From Clostridiales bacterium (lineage in GTDB: Bacteria; Bacillota; Clostridia; Christensenellales; Aristaeellaceae): a stretch of 5,240 bases of DNA. Below are positions 1 to 5,240 of this stretch, in pieces (the first letter of the stretch is position 1; the number at the start of each line of letters is the position of its first letter). The notes under the pieces are model-generated. The model did not search any database and was not told where the DNA came from. It was given only the letters and a program-made list of their open reading frames with translations. Location: the NCBI GenBank assembly GCA_004556985.1, contig SFFC01000131.1, forward strand, positions 1 to 5,240. The letters run 5' to 3'. The position numbers and the translations under genes were made by a program.

Positions 1-1065
1 GAAGCGCGCGGCCAGGCGGCCCGGATACTCGCTCTCGGCCCAGGAGAAGAGGTTGGTGTACTTCGCCTCGCCCATGCCCAGGACGACCAGCTGGATGCCC
101 GTGCCCATCAGCTCGCGGATGACGCACTCGATGAGGTCAAAGCCCTTCTGGTTGGAGAGGCGGGAGATGATGCCCACCAGCGGCGCGCTGGCGTCGACGT
201 TCAGGCCCAGCTCCTTCTGCAGCTCGGCCTTGCACTTCTCCTTGCCGCCCAGGTGATAGGGATCGTAGTTGAAGTAGATCTGCGGATCCTTCGCCGGATC
301 GTAGTCGTAGATGTCGATGCCGTTGAGGATGCCCATGAGTTGATCCTTGCGGGCGCGCAGCAGGCCGTCGAGGCGCTCGCCGTAGAAGGCGGTCTGAATC
401 TCGTCGGCGTAGCTCGGGGAGACGGTGGTCAGCTCGTCGGCGTAGACGAGGCCGGCCTTCATGTAGTTCGCGCAGCCGTAGCACTCGAGCTTGTCGGGCG
501 TAAAGAGGCTGTCGCCCAGGCCCAGCGTATCCTGCACGGCCTTGATCGGGAACACACCCTGATACTGCAGGTTGTGGATGGTGTAGACGGTCTTGATGTT
601 GTGGTAGAACGGGAAATGCGCATACTGAATCTTGAGCAGCGCGGGCACCATGCCGGTCTGCCAGTCGTGGCAGTGGATGACGTCGGGCTGGAAGTTCAGG
701 TGGGTCAGCGCGTCGATGACGGCGCGGGAGAAGAAGCCGTAGCGCTCGTATTCGTCGCCGCCCAGGCCGTAGATGTAGGAACGGCCGAAGTAGAAATAGT
801 TGTCGACGAAGTAGAAGGTCACGCCCTGATACTCGAGGGACTTGATGCCGCAGTACTGTTTGCGCCAGCACAGCTCGACCTCAAACTCGCATTCGAGCTT
901 CATCTGGCTCGTGTACTTGTCGGGGATCGCGGAATAGAGCGGAAGGATGACGCGAACGTCGTGCCCGCGCTCCTTGAGCACCGGGGAAAGCGCGCCGACG
1001 ACGTCGGCCAGGCCGCCTGTCTTGATAAACGGCACGCACTCGGAAGCAGCAAAGAGAATCTTCAT
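1..1065 (-). CDS. glgA: Glycogen synthase (ADP-glucose type), 5' part of gene, cut by window edge
   Basis: Bacterial-type glycogen synthase, a cytoplasmic GT5 family GT-B glycosyltransferase that transfers glucose from ADP-glucose to the non-reducing end of an alpha-1,4-glucan. Translating from the ATG at 1065 gives 355 residues with no stop. The family is usually about 480 residues, so roughly the last 120, including the C-terminal nucleotide-sugar binding part, lie outside. Visible marks: the N-terminal KTGGLADV loop at residues 15-22 (Lys15 is the conserved ADP-glucose-contacting lysine), HCHDWQTG at 131-138, YTIHN at 161-165, NGID at 248-251 starting the interdomain region, and SRLSNQKGFDL at 301-311 opening the C-terminal Rossmann domain. 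The start is supported by AAGGAGG ten nt upstream and by the typical MKILFAASEC opening. It is the third gene after glgC and glgD, separated from glgD by 81 nt holding a terminator. The reading frame is intact as far as it can be followed. Confidence 0.96.
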   Translation of the reverse strand, partial: MKILFAASECVPFIKTGGLADVVGALSPVLKERGHDVRVILPLYSAIPDKYTSQMKLECEFEVELCWRKQYCGIKSLEYQGVTFYFVDNYFYFGRSYIYGLGGDEYERYGFFSRAVIDALTHLNFQPDVIHCHDWQTGMVPALLKIQYAHFPFYHNIKTVYTIHNLQYQGVFPIKAVQDTLGLGDSLFTPDKLECYGCANYMKAGLVYADELTTVSPSYADEIQTAFYGERLDGLLRARKDQLMGILNGIDIYDYDPAKDPQIYFNYDPYHLGGKEKCKAELQKELGLNVDASAPLVGIISRLSNQKGFDLIECVIRELMGTGIQLVVLGMGEAKYTNLFSWAESEYPGRLAARF

Positions 1066-1075
1066 GTCGGTGTTT

Positions 1076-1082
1076 CCTCCTT
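1076..1082 (-). promoter_or_regulatory. Ribosome binding site of glgA
   Basis: Read on the minus strand this is AAGGAGG, a full match to the anti-Shine-Dalgarno core, ten nt before the glgA ATG. The same ten-nt spacing occurs before glgD and glgC. Its first four bases (AAGG) fall in a possible hairpin with the U-tract of the upstream terminator, so access to this site may be affected by RNA folding. Confidence 0.85.
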
Positions 1083-1101
1083 CTTTCGGCTTGAAAAAAG
1101 G
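1079..1101 (-). promoter_or_regulatory. Possible hairpin pairing terminator U-tract with glgA Shine-Dalgarno region
   Basis: In the minus-strand transcript CCUUUUUUC (1101 down to 1093) can pair with GAAAGAAGG (1087 down to 1079) across a five-nt AAGCC loop. This gives nine pairs, one of them G-U. The 3' arm includes the first four bases of the glgA Shine-Dalgarno sequence. The stem is mostly A-U, so it would be weak. It shares only one base (1101) with the terminator stem, so the two hairpins could nearly stack. The pairing is visible in the sequence; any role in glgA translation is inference and may be accidental. Confidence 0.3.
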
Positions 1102-1140
1102 CGGAATCGCGCGGCGGGAAATCTCCCCGCGCGATCCCGC
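1094..1140 (-). terminator. Intrinsic (Rho-independent) terminator between glgD and glgA
   Basis: On the minus strand, seven nt after the glgD stop codon, GCGGGATCGCGCGG (1140-1127) pairs with CCGCGCGATTCCGC (1114-1101). That is a 14-bp stem with a single G-U wobble and a 12-nt loop (1126-1115). A C and then six T (1099-1094) follow at once. A GC-rich stem followed by a T-run is the standard intrinsic terminator form. It lies only 12 nt upstream of the glgA Shine-Dalgarno sequence, and no separate promoter is visible between the two. It therefore probably acts as a partial terminator or attenuator that lowers glgA expression relative to glgCD. Alternatively glgA has its own promoter inside glgD. 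No convincing antiterminator fold is seen. Confidence 0.8.
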
Positions 1141-1146
1141 TCACGA

Positions 1147-2271
1147 TTAGATCACGACGTTCTTGGCAATCACGATGGGATACGCGGCGGGCGCGATCAG
1201 GCGGCCGTTGCGGCGGATGACGCTCTGCTTGTCGAGGATGCAGTGATCGATCTCCGCGCCCTCCTGAATCTGGGCGTCCTGCATGATGATGGAGTTTTTG
1301 ACGACGGCGCCCTTGGCGATCTTGACGCCGCGGAAGAGGATGGAGTTGATGACCGTGCCCTCGATCACGCAGCCGTTGGCGACCAGCGAGTTGGTGCACT
1401 GGCTCTCGTCGATGTAGCGGGCCGGCAGGTCGTCGCGGACCTTCGTGTACACCGGGCGCTCCTTCGGGAAGAGCTGGCGGCGGATGTCGGTGTCAAGCAG
1501 CGACATGTTGAAGTTGAAGTAGGACTGGATCGAGTCGATCTGGCAGGCCAGACCCTTGTACTCGTAGCCGTAGACCTTCAGGCTGTCGTTGTTGATGTTG
1601 CGCTGGAGGATGTCGCGCTCAAAGTCGTGCATGCCGTTGGCCGCGCCCTGCTCGACCAGCTGACGCAGCAGCTCGCGCTTGGTGATGTAGATCTTGAGGC
1701 AGGCGCACTCGCGGGTCGGAACGGCGGAGCCGATCTCCATGCCGGTGACACGATTGTTCTCATCCACGGAGAGGTAGGTGTCGTTCTCGCCCTCGGTGCC
1801 GGTCGACTGGCCGCCGCGGCTGTAGAGCATCGTCACATCCGCGCCGGACTCGACATGCTGGCGCAGCGCGTCGGTGAAGTCGATGTTGTAGACGGTGTGG
1901 CTGTTGGTCAGCACGATGTATTCCTGGGTGGAGAGGCGCAGGAAGTTCGAGTTGCTCTTGAGCGCGTCGAGCAGGCCGGAGTAGACGCCCATGTTCTCGC
2001 GCGTCAGGAACGGCGGGAGGATCGTCAGGCCCTGCTTGCCGTGCAGGTCCCACTCACGGCCGGAGCCGATGTGGTCCATCAGGGAGGAGTAATTCTTCTG
2101 GGTGATGACGCCGACATTCTTGATGCCGGTGTGCACCATGGAGGAGAGCTGGAAGTCGATGATGCGGTAACGGCCCGCGATCGGCAGCGCAGCCACCGCG
2201 CGAAGGCTCGTCAGTTCACCGAGATGAATGTCGTTTTCACCGGTGTAGATCAAACCCATGACGTCTTTCAT
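1147..2271 (-). CDS. glgD: Glucose-1-phosphate adenylyltransferase, GlgD (non-catalytic/regulatory-type) subunit
   Basis: GlgD-type paralogue of ADP-glucose pyrophosphorylase, 374 residues. The nucleotidyltransferase fold is kept: AGRYRIIDFQLSS at 32-44 matches the GlgC phosphate/substrate segment, GSGREWDL at 69-76 matches GSGSPWDL of GlgC, and a C-terminal left-handed beta-helix with hexapeptide-like repeats (about 298-350) follows. The key catalytic signatures are degenerate. The GGQGSRL loop is replaced by YTGENDIHL near 9-17, the GDHIYK metal-site motif by TNSHTVYN (122-129), and no FEEKP sugar-phosphate lysine motif is present. In Geobacillus and Ruminococcus, GlgD is known to be inactive or weak alone and to raise GlgC activity in a heteromer, so the same is inferred here. 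The start follows AAGGAGG by ten nt, 15 nt after glgC, implying co-transcription. An intrinsic terminator lies just downstream. Confidence 0.95.
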   Translation of the reverse strand: MKDVMGLIYTGENDIHLGELTSLRAVAALPIAGRYRIIDFQLSSMVHTGIKNVGVITQKNYSSLMDHIGSGREWDLHGKQGLTILPPFLTRENMGVYSGLLDALKSNSNFLRLSTQEYIVLTNSHTVYNIDFTDALRQHVESGADVTMLYSRGGQSTGTEGENDTYLSVDENNRVTGMEIGSAVPTRECACLKIYITKRELLRQLVEQGAANGMHDFERDILQRNINNDSLKVYGYEYKGLACQIDSIQSYFNFNMSLLDTDIRRQLFPKERPVYTKVRDDLPARYIDESQCTNSLVANGCVIEGTVINSILFRGVKIAKGAVVKNSIIMQDAQIQEGAEIDHCILDKQSVIRRNGRLIAPAAYPIVIAKNVVI

Positions 2272-2281
2272 GTTGGGAGTA

Positions 2282-2286
2282 CCTCC

Positions 2287-2288
<2 letters not shown>
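2282..2288 (-). promoter_or_regulatory. glgD ribosome binding site overlapping the glgC stop codon
   Basis: The minus strand reads TAAGGAGGT across 2289-2281. The glgC TAA stop shares its last two bases with AAGGAGG, which sits ten nt before the glgD ATG. A ribosome ending on glgC would cover the glgD binding site, so the two genes are probably translationally coupled. That would help keep GlgC and GlgD in proportion for a mixed complex. Confidence 0.85.
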
Positions 2289-3465
<1,177 letters not shown>

Positions 3466-3475
3466 AGTGAACACA

Positions 3476-3480
3476 CTCCT
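3476..3480 (-). promoter_or_regulatory. Ribosome binding site that sets the glgC start
   Basis: The minus strand reads AGGAG, ten nt before the ATG at 3465. The in-frame GTG at 3474 begins one nt after this site and cannot be its start codon. The ten-nt spacing equals that of glgD and glgA, which supports the ATG and a protein beginning MRKKQCVAML. Confidence 0.8.
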
Positions 3481-3567
3481 GTGATATTGGGTTTATCGTG
3501 CCGAACGGCATGGAACGGGCAGACGAAAAAACGACAATTTTCCCGTGCTGCCTTCTCACCTGGGTTC

Positions 3568-3596
3568 ATTATACCATAAACTATGCAAAAGGGAAA
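3568..3596 (-). promoter_or_regulatory. Extended -10 sigma-A type promoter for glgC-glgD-glgA
   Basis: On the minus strand the sequence TGGTATAAT occupies 3576-3568. It is a perfect TATAAT preceded by the TGn extension. The hexamer 17 bp upstream, TTTCCC (3596-3591), is a poor -35, as is common when an extended -10 is present or when an activator is needed. The start site would be near 3561, giving a leader of about 96 nt before the glgC ATG. The weak -35 and the palindrome just upstream make positive control plausible, but this is inference. Confidence 0.75.
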
Positions 3597-3613
3597 GCGA
3601 ATTCATGTGACGT

Positions 3614-3627
3614 TTCCATTAATGGAA
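3614..3627. promoter_or_regulatory. Perfect 14-bp palindrome, candidate operator upstream of glg promoter
   Basis: TTCCATTAATGGAA is a perfect inverted repeat with no spacer. Its centre is about 60 bp upstream of the predicted glg start site, and its edge is 17 bp upstream of the weak -35. That is a typical position for a dimeric transcriptional activator. I do not recognise it as the consensus of a named regulator. It could also control nothing; the stretch is AT-rich, which makes chance palindromes somewhat more likely. Confidence 0.45.
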
Positions 3628-3761
3628 GGGAGGACGGACGAGTTTGCGAGCGTAAAACGTCCATCCGGGCGGATTTTGTCCCAGGAAAGGGCCGGAACAG
3701 CGGTATCCGGCGTCTGCGCGGCGGCGAAAACGCGCGGATGCGACGGGCGCCGGTTTTGTGC

Positions 3762-3774
3762 GCAATCAAATTGC
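3762..3774. repeat. Short inverted repeat overlapping the -35 of the rsuA-like promoter
   Basis: GCAAT-CAA-ATTGC has five-bp arms around three bases. The right arm overlaps the TTGCAA -35 box at 3771-3776. A protein bound here would block RNA polymerase, so it could be an operator. The arms are short and chance is a real alternative. Confidence 0.25.
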
Positions 3775-3799
3775 AAAACGCACCGCCATGCTGTATAAT
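3771..3799 (+). promoter_or_regulatory. Sigma-A type promoter for the rsuA-like / methyltransferase operon
   Basis: TTGCAA (3771-3776), a 17-bp spacer, then a perfect TATAAT (3794-3799). This is close to the housekeeping consensus with the ideal spacing. The start site would be near 3806, about 23 nt before the ATG at 3829, leaving just enough leader for the AAGGGGG-rich ribosome binding site. Its strength suggests steady expression, as expected for rRNA modification genes. Confidence 0.85.
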
Positions 3800-3828
3800 T
3801 GAGAGGATTTGGAAGGGGGAAAAGGGGA

Positions 3829-4593
3829 ATGCGTCTGGACAAGCTGCTCTCGTCCCTGGGCGAGGGCACGCGCAGCGAGGTGCGCGCGCTCATTCGCGCA
3901 GGCCGCGTCTGCGTGAGGGGAGAAGCCGCCCGCGACGCAGGGCTGCAGGTCGACGAGGGGCGCGACAGCGTGACGCTCGACGGGCGGGAGCTCTGCTACA
4001 AGCGCGTGCGCCACGTCATGCTCAATAAGCCATCCGGCGTGCTGACCGCCGCGCGGGACGCGCGCCAGAAAACCGTCATGGATCTGCTGCCCCCGCTGTA
4101 TGCCGCGATGGGCGCGATGCCTGCCGGGAGGCTGGACAAGGACACGGAGGGCCTGCTCGTCATCACCTCCGACGGCCAGCTCGCCCACCGGATCATCTCC
4201 CCAAAGCACGACGTGGGCAAGGTGTATCTGGCGTGCGTCAACGGGCCGCTGGATGAGGAGGATGTGCGCGCCTTCAAAGCGGGGCTGCACATCTCGGACG
4301 CGGACGGGGCGTTTGACGCCCGCAGCGCCGACCTCGCGATTCTGCGCGCCTCGCAGACGGAGAGTGAGGCCCGCGTGCGCGTGACCGAGGGCAAATACCA
4401 CCAGGTCAAGCGGATGTTCGCCGCGCGCGGCGTGCAGGTGACGTATCTCAAGCGGCTCGCCATCGGCGCGCTGCGCCTTGACCCGGCGCTCGCGCCCGGG
4501 CAGTGGCGCGAGATGACGCAGGAGGAGGCGGCGCTGCTGGAGCAGGACGCGCCGCCCGAGCAGGAGGACAGACAGGAGGAAACCGATGCCTGA
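3829..4593 (+). CDS. rsuA: RsuA-family 16S rRNA pseudouridine synthase
   Basis: Pseudouridine synthase of the RsuA/RluB/RluE/RluF family, 254 residues. It isomerises a uridine in rRNA; E. coli RsuA acts on U516 of 16S rRNA. An N-terminal S4 RNA-binding domain (about 1-50) opens MRLDKLLSSLG and includes IRAGRVCVRGE. The catalytic domain (about 60-230) has HVMLNKPSGVLTA at 62-74, the family signature GRLDKDTEGLLVITSDG at 100-116 with catalytic Asp103, and GKYHQVKRMF at 188-197. The MRLDKLL opening favours RsuA over RluB, but the exact target base is inferred from similarity. The ATG at 3829 is chosen because it begins the S4 domain and follows AGGGGG (3814-3819) by nine nt; the longer frame from a TTG at 3799 starts inside the -10 box. 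The acidic Glu/Gln/Asp-rich tail (232-254) overlaps the next gene and carries its ribosome binding site. Confidence 0.93.
   Translation: MRLDKLLSSLGEGTRSEVRALIRAGRVCVRGEAARDAGLQVDEGRDSVTLDGRELCYKRVRHVMLNKPSGVLTAARDARQKTVMDLLPPLYAAMGAMPAGRLDKDTEGLLVITSDGQLAHRIISPKHDVGKVYLACVNGPLDEEDVRAFKAGLHISDADGAFDARSADLAILRASQTESEARVRVTEGKYHQVKRMFAARGVQVTYLKRLAIGALRLDPALAPGQWREMTQEEAALLEQDAPPEQEDRQEETDA
4574..4579 (+). promoter_or_regulatory. Ribosome binding site of the methyltransferase gene, inside the rsuA-like gene
   Basis: AGGAGG lies six nt before the ATG at 4586 and within the last codons of the pseudouridine synthase gene. Together with the eight-nt overlap of the genes it supports this start and suggests translational coupling. 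Confidence 0.85.
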
Positions 4594-5200
4594 GCATTAC
4601 TATACGGCCAGCCCGCAGAGCGCGCACGAGGAGCGGCATTTCCGCACGGTCTTTGCGGGCAGGACGCTCGAGTTTGAGACCGACGCGGGCGTCTTTTCCA
4701 AGCAGCATATCGATCCGGGCAGCGAGCTGCTCTGCCGGAGTCTGCCGCCGACGCTTGGCGGCGACGTGCTGGACATGGGCTGCGGCTGGGGCGCGATGAC
4801 GGTCATGACGCTCAGCGCGCATCCGGACGTGCGCATGACGATGGCCGACATCAACGAGCGCGCGCTCGCGCTGGCCGTGCGCAACGTGGAGCGCAACGGC
4901 ATGCAGGCGGCGGCCGTGCTCTCGGACGGCTTTGCGCAGGTCGCGGGCGAATTCGACGCCGTGATCACCAACCCGCCCATCCGCGCGGGCAAGGCCGTGA
5001 TCTACCGGATGTTCGAGGAGGCGAAGGCGCATCTTCGCGCGGGCGGCGCGCTCTACCTCGTCATCCGCAAGCAGCAGGGCGCGCCCAGCGCGCTCAAATT
5101 CCTCAGGGAGCTCTACGGCGACGCGGAGGTCATCGAGCGCGACGGCGGCTACTGGATCATCCGCTGCCGGAAGGCGGCAGGAGCGGAGACGAGGGGATAA
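4586..5200 (+). CDS. RsmC-like class I SAM-dependent methyltransferase (probable rRNA guanine N2-methyltransferase)
   Basis: Small S-adenosylmethionine-dependent methyltransferase of the MTS/RsmC type, 204 residues. Visible features: the N-terminal GVFSKQHIDPGSELL (35-49), typical of RsmC-like proteins; motif I VLDMGCGWGAM (61-71) for SAM binding; the acidic residue closing beta-2 in MADIN (Asp88); the catalytic-type motif IV NPPIR (129-133), where the family usually has NPPFH or similar; and the C-terminal GGYWIIRCRK (187-196). E. coli RsmC, which methylates G1207 of 16S rRNA, is about 340 residues with an extra N-terminal domain. This protein is the single-domain form common in Firmicutes, in the style of B. 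subtilis YbxB. Its 16S rRNA target is inferred from family and from its neighbour. The ATG overlaps the preceding gene by eight nt. An NPPxx motif also occurs in protein and DNA methyltransferases, so the substrate is not certain. Confidence 0.88.
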   Translation: MPEHYYTASPQSAHEERHFRTVFAGRTLEFETDAGVFSKQHIDPGSELLCRSLPPTLGGDVLDMGCGWGAMTVMTLSAHPDVRMTMADINERALALAVRNVERNGMQAAAVLSDGFAQVAGEFDAVITNPPIRAGKAVIYRMFEEAKAHLRAGGALYLVIRKQQGAPSALKFLRELYGDAEVIERDGGYWIIRCRKAAGAETRG

Positions 5201-5207
5201 CACACAA

Positions 5208-5240
5208 ATGGGAAAGAAGACTTTACCGAGGGAGGGAAGG
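5208..5240 (+). CDS. Possible start of a further gene, cut by window edge
   Basis: An ATG at 5208, seven nt after the methyltransferase stop, opens a frame of 11 codons (MGKKTLPREGR) that reaches the edge without a stop. A GAGGGG at 5191-5196 lies 11 nt upstream and could serve as ribosome binding site, overlapping the end of the preceding gene. The basic opening is too short to assign a family. The position suggests a third gene of the same operon, but it may be a chance open frame. Confidence 0.4.
   Translation, partial: MGKKTLPREGR

Larger units (their letters stand above)
3466..3828. other. Divergent intergenic control region between glgC and rsuA-like gene
   Basis: This 363-nt stretch contains no credible gene: the short open frames crossing it lack ribosome binding sites and family features. 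It holds the promoters for both flanking operons, facing away from each other. The predicted -10 elements are about 220 bp apart, so there is room for separate regulators. The glg leader is predicted to be about 96 nt and contains a small inverted repeat, TGCC-GTTC-GGCA on the minus strand (3499-3510), and an A/T homopolymer (3526-3531) but no riboswitch class I can recognise. The segment around 3560-3627 is visibly AT-richer than the surrounding coding DNA. Nothing further is recognised in 3631-3757. Confidence 0.7.

Noticed and set aside
3466..3474. Upstream in-frame GTG start for glgC
   Set aside because: It is one nt from the Shine-Dalgarno sequence; the ATG at 3465 has the same ten-nt spacing as glgD and glgA and matches the usual GlgC N-terminus.
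3526..3550. A-run and 5-bp repeat arms in the glgC leader as an attenuator or riboswitch
   Set aside because: The possible stems (ACGGG/CCCGT and GGCAG/CTGCC) are short, compete with one another and are interrupted by large bulges; no known riboswitch core is recognised.
3664..3679. Short ATCCG-GG-CGGAT repeat followed by TTTTG, resembling a terminator
   Set aside because: The stem is very short with a tight loop, and no gene on the plus strand ends upstream of it.
3799..3828. TTG start extending the RsuA-like protein by ten residues
   Set aside because: It begins in the last base of the -10 box, upstream of the predicted transcription start, and the S4 domain starts at the ATG at 3829.
3581..3893. 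Small open frames in the divergent intergenic region
   Set aside because: They overlap promoters on either strand, have no good ribosome binding sites and show no family features.
4540..4580. Repeated GAGCAGGA / CAGGAGGA units at the end of the rsuA-like gene as a tandem repeat
   Set aside because: The units are irregular and explained by Glu/Gln/Asp-rich codons plus the downstream gene's ribosome binding site.

Overview
The window looks like chromosomal DNA from a GC-rich member of the Firmicutes, probably class Clostridia. The reasons are the split ADP-glucose pyrophosphorylase genes in the order glgC-glgD-glgA, strong AAGGAGG-type ribosome binding sites, consensus sigma-A promoters, and heavy use of G/C at third codon positions. 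The genus cannot be named from the sequence alone. There are no mobile elements, CRISPR arrays, tRNA or rRNA genes.

Left part (1-3465, minus strand): a glycogen synthesis operon read right to left. glgC encodes the catalytic glucose-1-phosphate adenylyltransferase. glgD encodes its paralogous subunit, which has lost the catalytic signatures. glgA encodes glycogen synthase and runs off the left edge after 355 codons. GlgC, probably with GlgD, makes ADP-glucose, and GlgA adds that glucose to alpha-1,4-glucan. glgC and glgD are 15 nt apart, with the glgD Shine-Dalgarno site overlapping the glgC stop. glgD and glgA are 81 nt apart, and that gap holds a convincing intrinsic terminator, so glgA is probably expressed at a lower or controlled level relative to glgCD.

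Middle (3466-3828): a 363-nt divergent control region. It carries an extended -10 promoter for the glg operon (TATAAT on the minus strand at 3568-3573), a perfect 14-bp palindrome about 60 bp upstream of the predicted glg start site, and a near-consensus promoter (TTGCAA, 17 bp, TATAAT) firing right towards the rRNA modification genes.

Right part (3829-5240, plus strand): an RsuA-type 16S rRNA pseudouridine synthase overlaps by 8 nt a small RsmC-like class I SAM-dependent methyltransferase, so the two are probably translationally coupled. A possible further gene starts at 5208 and leaves the window after 11 codons.

No wholly undescribed system is visible. The observations most worth checking are regulatory: the terminator inside the glg operon, a possible hairpin joining its U-tract to the glgA ribosome binding site, and the palindrome upstream of glgC. 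A stop-free 3.3-kb antisense frame (253-3579) is best explained by codon usage and is not annotated as a gene.
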